NCBI GenBank assembly: GCA_023145275.1
Contig: JAGLEB010000032.1
Coordinates: 1-8,869, forward strand
DNA from: Flavobacteriales bacterium
GTDB lineage: Bacteria > Bacteroidota > Bacteroidia > Flavobacteriales > JADGDT01
Direction: 5' to 3'
DNA: 8,869 nt
In this document: in pieces, positions 6,801 to 8,869 of the stretch
Numbering within the stretch: the stretch's first letter is position 1
Layout: each line of letters starts with the position of its first letter
Made by a program: the position numbers and the translations under genes
The notes under the pieces: generated by a model
Told to the model about the DNA's origin: nothing
What the model saw: only the letters and a program-made list of their open reading frames with translations
The model's database searches: none

Positions 6801-8236
6801 ATTATAGTTTGATTACCAATGAAATTAAAGCTTCGTATCTCGAAGGTATCGAAGTAGCAGATGCATTAATTTATCCTGATGAATTGAAGTTAGTGATTAT
6901 GGAAAATGGCTGGATGGAAGGCCTCCAAAATGCTACTGTTAAGATTGGTGTAGGTAGAAATGAACACGTTCTTGATAGAGCAGATGTTACTATTGTATCT
7001 AAGAATAAGTACAGCGGTAGTGCTGATTATTTCTATACTGATATTGATGAGATAAAGCACCCAATACATTTAGATGAGCTTTATGTAGATTCCATTTCTA
7101 AAACTTCAGTGGGTAGGGGTGATTTGCATATGGGAGAAGATTTTATGCTAAATCCTTATTTTACATTTAATGGAAAAGTAGAGGTTGATGGTGGGTCTCC
7201 TTTCTTGAAGTTTAGAGGATATTCAGGTATTGAGAATTATTGTGGTAATATTGAAACAGGTGCAATACCAATTTACGATTATATAGACCCTCATAATGTA
7301 AGAGCGCAAATAAAGAACTTTGATAATGATCCAAAGTATTCATTTATTTACAATGGAATATATTCGGTTGACAGTTCTTATAATGCAGCTTTCCTATCAA
7401 CAGATAAGAGTTTGTTGGATGTAGACTTTATTTCGGCAAAAGGAAGAATTTCTTATGATGAGCCAGAGGGATGTTACATTCTGGGAGGTGATACTGTTAA
7501 TAATATTATAGAAAATGAAGTTAGGTTCTATAATGATGAGTGTAGACTTGGAGCAAAAGGTTTGATGAAATTCTATAATCCTGATCAGATTATCGACGTA
7601 AAAGCCTTTGGAAATATAGATTTTGATATGAACTCTGAGGAGATGAAGGTGGACTTAGTTTTGGGTCTGAATCTTAAGTTCAACAAACATGTGATGGATG
7701 CAATTAGACGTGATCTCCAATCTGGAGGTTCAAAAGCTGTTATGGAAAAAACATCTGATTTACAGAATATGGCATTCTCTAGATTTACAAATAAACCATT
7801 ACCGCAAGGATCTAATAGTCATGACTTGTTTAACCTTGGCCAGAAAATACCTGATAATTTAAAATTTAGTATCTTAATGACGGATATGAAGTTTGAATGG
7901 GATGCAGATCAGAACTTGTTCTTATCAGACAATAATATTAGTATTCAGAGTTTCGACGGTGTTTGGGTTAATAAGATATACAATGGTAGAGTAGAGATAA
8001 AGAAACGTAGGAGTGGTGATGAATACACTATTTATTTTGTGAATAGTAATGGAAAGTATTATTACTTTAAGTACCATGATAATGTTTTAGATTTCCATAC
8101 CAATCAAAGACAAATAATGGAGCAGTTTGATTCTATTAAAGATGAAGATAGAGAGTTTGTAATTGATGGTGTAAACTATAGATTTAAGAAATCATCAAGA
8201 TTGAAAGTTAAATCATTTCAAGCAAAATATATATAG
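3881..8236 (+). CDS. Very large secreted, beta-rich protein of unknown function
   Basis: I cannot assign a function to this 1451-residue protein. Residues 1-18 form a Sec signal peptide with cleavage expected at LSA|Q; there is no lipobox cysteine, so it should reach the periplasm or beyond. Residues about 25-150 are lysine-rich and look helical. From about 151 the chain is mainly short alternating beta-type stretches rich in Asp, Ser, Gly and Tyr, with recurring ADSV/DSL motifs (for example 182-184, 237-240, 806-809). A compact helical insert at 456-500 resembles a winged helix. Two related Gly-rich modules lie at 737-782 and 838-883. Near the C-terminus, KKRRSGDEYTIYF (1374-1386) is followed by an aromatic strand. 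I see no type IX secretion C-terminal domain, catalytic motif or internal membrane helix. From memory, similar large hypothetical proteins with WK/WxxxG...DSV and RSGDxxTxY segments are widespread in Bacteroidota. An envelope or surface role is inference. Confidence 0.88.
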   Translation: MKKHIIVVFILFAQMLSAQDSGKKTYGAGEFETKLIEFFAKNKKHDKNAAMAYIDKFDKYKNKNKVLVIEILDLIGDRGVKAEKYFETFLHSSLLIEDFPKDKNQSTNSWLTAYKRYFKQKKGKVGDRIKFIESNFNVLLSSMMNPKSRTNWKVSGSLFYDTSDIIKYSFLDTNLKCGFGSDSLSIEGVSGSFLPSKQVIEVDEAKYFWGNGSYARDSLFAVAKNFKIDVSEKGYVADSVVLTSKHYVTRRILGKIKDHGELRGKDVYPIFTSYNTSFFVKNIEKGVDFSGGVMMRGNDFYGVGGEDHNANLYFKKGNKKVVTLSSKAILFQRNKFTSGKSDISIKVKEDSIYHPDIAFNFNFEDGKLLIRKNSNRLSQSAYSNSYNNLDMFLKSVAWTLGENEVYFNTEAHIDVPFVSNKYYEDEIFKKFRGTNRVNPLIKLRRMYDEYEGMTYFPIELVANYMKMPNKYATHLLMDLAEYGYVYLEVDLGRVRFSERFLNVVDAHRNRIDYDVITFQTPEGEPTRGFVDLEKGEITILGIDRVNLSNEKRVFVVLKDTLTVLGNLDFNFDGNVNVGNYEFAGSDYSFIYDDFKISMNGNQNMAYYVPSWEKNKSGKFYYVKVRNKIDSLRGELNIDDPSNKSGRLKLAQYPIFDCTQDAYVFYDLPQIKDTVYKRDEVYVQLEPFTLDSLNAVSSRDVEFRGRVFTNGIFPDFENGLKVQKDYSIGFTYATEPEGMALYGQGVFRDTISLDMDGLNGRGRVSYLSSNFMSDNIEFYPDSLMSVTKKFNIDLVKSDSVSTPYVLADSVKVFWKPRQDSLSISLLGKPFVMYDSTLTGTGVLTFTDNKLTGSGNLDFETAELSGRNFRYYSDYFEGENIDFKLRETKDSPFEFGITNANGRVELDTRKGYFELQDGNASVEFIENKYKAFIDNVIWNIDDKTIDLKNKDENNTPWFVSQDSLQDSLRFQSKLANYSLITNEIKASYLEGIEVADALIYPDELKLVIMENGWMEGLQNATVKIGVGRNEHVLDRADVTIVSKNKYSGSADYFYTDIDEIKHPIHLDELYVDSISKTSVGRGDLHMGEDFMLNPYFTFNGKVEVDGGSPFLKFRGYSGIENYCGNIETGAIPIYDYIDPHNVRAQIKNFDNDPKYSFIYNGIYSVDSSYNAAFLSTDKSLLDVDFISAKGRISYDEPEGCYILGGDTVNNIIENEVRFYNDECRLGAKGLMKFYNPDQIIDVKAFGNIDFDMNSEEMKVDLVLGLNLKFNKHVMDAIRRDLQSGGSKAVMEKTSDLQNMAFSRFTNKPLPQGSNSHDLFNLGQKIPDNLKFSILMTDMKFEWDADQNLFLSDNNISIQSFDGVWVNKIYNGRVEIKKRRSGDEYTIYFVNSNGKYYYFKYHDNVLDFHTNQRQIMEQFDSIKDEDREFVIDGVNYRFKKSSRLKVKSFQAKYI

Positions 8237-8261
8237 GTTTAAGGTAGATAGATGAGTAGGT

Positions 8262-8300
8262 AAAGAGTTCATTTTTTGATAAATGAGCTCTTTCCTTTTT
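8262..8300 (+). terminator. Rho-independent terminator after the large secreted-protein gene
   Basis: AAAGAGTTCATTT (8262-8274) pairs with AAATGAGCTCTTT (8281-8293) over 13 bp, with a single T-G wobble and a TTTGAT loop. It is followed by CC and five T (8296-8300). It lies 25 nt after the stop codon and separates the large gene from clpS. Confidence 0.82.
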
Positions 8301-8331
8301 GTTTGTTATTAATTGAATACTTGCAGGTTTG

Positions 8332-8380
8332 TTGTTATTAAATCACTCAATACCTTTTATCGAGCTGAGCTTAATAATAA
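8332..8380. repeat. Imperfect inverted repeat upstream of clpS
   Basis: TTGTTATTAA (8332-8341) can pair with TTAATAATAA (8371-8380) with one G-T wobble. Inside it, CTCA (8346-8349) faces TGAG (8366-8369). It lies upstream of the clpS -7 box, so it would be DNA-level structure or an operator rather than part of the clpS leader. It is AT-rich and may be chance. Confidence 0.25.
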
Positions 8381-8419
8381 AGATAGATGCAAAGAAGTGT
8401 CAAGAATTAAAAAGATCAT

Positions 8420-8427
8420 TATCTTTG
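8420..8427 (+). promoter_or_regulatory. Bacteroidota-type -7 promoter box for clpS
   Basis: TATCTTTG followed by CA matches TAnnTTTG exactly and ends 20 nt before the clpS ATG, giving a short leader of roughly 14 nt. The region 19-21 bp upstream has no clear TTTG. Together with the terminator at 8262-8300, it indicates that clpS is transcribed separately from the large gene. Confidence 0.6.
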
Positions 8428-8447
8428 CATAAATTAAAGATTTAGTG

Positions 8448-8723
8448 ATGTCGCCAAGTGAAAAAACATTAGAAAAGCTTTCTACAAAAACCAAAAGAGA
8501 TAATAAGCATCAAATTATATTATTTAATGATGAAGTTAATTCTTTCGATTATGTAATTGACGCGTTAATAAACGTTTGTGATCATGACATGGTACAGGCT
8601 GAACAATGCGCAATGATAACACATTACAATGGTAAATGTGGGGTGAAGACTGGTAGTATTAAAGAGTTAAAGCCAAGATATAGTAAGCTCTTACAATTAG
8701 GACTTTCAGCATCGATTAAATAA
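8448..8723 (+). CDS. clpS: ATP-dependent Clp protease adaptor ClpS
   Basis: ClpS binds proteins with bulky hydrophobic N-terminal residues and hands them to the ClpA/ClpC-type unfoldase of the Clp protease in the cytosol. The 91-residue product has a flexible, charged N-terminal extension (about 1-20), used in the family to engage the unfoldase, followed by the compact ClpS core. The core starts with HQIILFNDEVNSFDYVI (21-37), where Asn27-Asp28-Glu29 align with the NDD of the N-degron pocket. It continues with MITHYNGKCGVKTG (56-69), where His59 aligns with the pocket histidine (His66 in E. coli). Phe33 falls where E. coli has the gatekeeper Met40. The frame also has a GTG at 8445, but I prefer the ATG at 8448 because its leader and N-terminus look normal. 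It has its own promoter, and a tRNA-Arg gene follows. Confidence 0.93.
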   Translation: MSPSEKTLEKLSTKTKRDNKHQIILFNDEVNSFDYVIDALINVCDHDMVQAEQCAMITHYNGKCGVKTGSIKELKPRYSKLLQLGLSASIK

Positions 8724-8769
8724 AGTGTAAATATTTTGTAAAATTACTTTCAGAAATCAAATATTAGTA

Positions 8770-8777
8770 TAACTTTG
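8770..8777 (+). promoter_or_regulatory. Bacteroidota-type -7 promoter box for tRNA-Arg
   Basis: TAACTTTG followed by CA matches TAnnTTTG exactly and ends 17 nt before the first base of the tRNA, so transcription would start about 10 nt ahead of the mature 5' end. A loose TTTC at 8748-8751, 18 bp upstream, could act as the -33 element. Confidence 0.6.
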
Positions 8778-8794
8778 CACCCGCAAAACAATTA

Positions 8795-8868
8795 GGCCTC
8801 GTGGCGCAACTGAATAGCGCATCTGATTACGGCTCAGAAGGTTACAAGTTTGAATCTTGTCGAGGTCA
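8795..8868 (+). tRNA. tRNA-Arg (anticodon ACG)
   Basis: The sequence folds into a complete cloverleaf. The acceptor stem GGCCTCG (8795-8801) pairs with CGAGGTC (8861-8867), with one G-T wobble, and the discriminator is A at 8868. The D stem is GCGC/GCGC around AACTGAATA. The anticodon stem TCTGA/TCAGA holds the loop TTACGGC, whose anticodon ACG would read CGN arginine codons after A34 is converted to inosine. The variable loop is AGGTT, and the T arm is ACAAG/CTTGT around TTTGAAT. The window ends one base after the discriminator, at a C, so it cannot be said whether CCA is encoded. The D loop has A where G19 is usual and the T loop has T at position 56 instead of C. Confidence 0.96.
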
Positions 8869-8869
8869 C

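Noticed and set aside
8734..8738. TTTTG as a -33 element for the tRNA promoter
   Set aside because: It lies 31 bp from the -7 box, well outside the usual 19-21 bp spacing.
8795..8869. tRNA gene as a mobile-element attachment site
   Set aside because: No integrase, direct repeat of the tRNA 3' end or atypical DNA is visible, and the downstream side lies outside the window.
1..8869. A new defence, CRISPR, toxin-antitoxin or biosynthetic system
   Set aside because: All genes except the DUF1599, DoxX-like and large secreted proteins are recognised housekeeping genes. There are no repeat-spacer arrays, nucleases, transposases or clustered biosynthetic enzymes.

Overview
The window looks like ordinary chromosomal DNA of a Bacteroidota bacterium. 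It is AT-rich, lacks clear Shine-Dalgarno sequences, and carries the phylum's TAnnTTTG promoter -7 box in front of several units. It also holds families typical of the phylum: a duplicated DUF1599 protein, a BT_3928/DoxX-type membrane protein, and a very large secreted protein of unknown function. I lean towards a Bacteroidales/Marinilabiliales-like organism, but the sequence alone does not settle the order.

Layout: positions 1-27 hold what looks like the first nine codons of a divergent minus-strand folP (dihydropteroate synthase) that runs off the left edge, with its promoter at 49-56. On the plus strand follow a DUF1599 protein (145-708) and, 44 nt later, a DoxX/MauE-like membrane protein with a thioredoxin-like tail (753-1793); these two are probably co-transcribed. 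A 204-nt AT-rich gap with a long imperfect inverted repeat leads to tpiA (1998-2756), which ends at a strong intrinsic terminator. prmA (TTG start at 2940) and a 1451-codon secreted-protein gene (3881-8236) come next, without a convincing terminator between them, and the large gene ends at a second intrinsic terminator. clpS (8448-8723) has its own promoter, and tRNA-Arg(ACG) closes the window.

The genes are mostly housekeeping: glycolysis (TpiA), ribosomal protein methylation (PrmA), N-degron delivery to ClpAP (ClpS), folate synthesis (FolP) and decoding of CGN arginine codons. From memory, folP | DUF1599-DoxX-tpiA is a common Bacteroidota neighbourhood, and tpiA-prmA-clpS is a known order in flavobacteria. 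The large secreted protein between prmA and clpS is the least explained part of the window.

I found no mobile element, CRISPR array, defence system, toxin-antitoxin pair or biosynthetic cluster. The best leads are the architecture of the large protein, including a winged-helix-like insert, and an apparent A19-U56 replacement of the usual G19-C56 tertiary pair in the tRNA.
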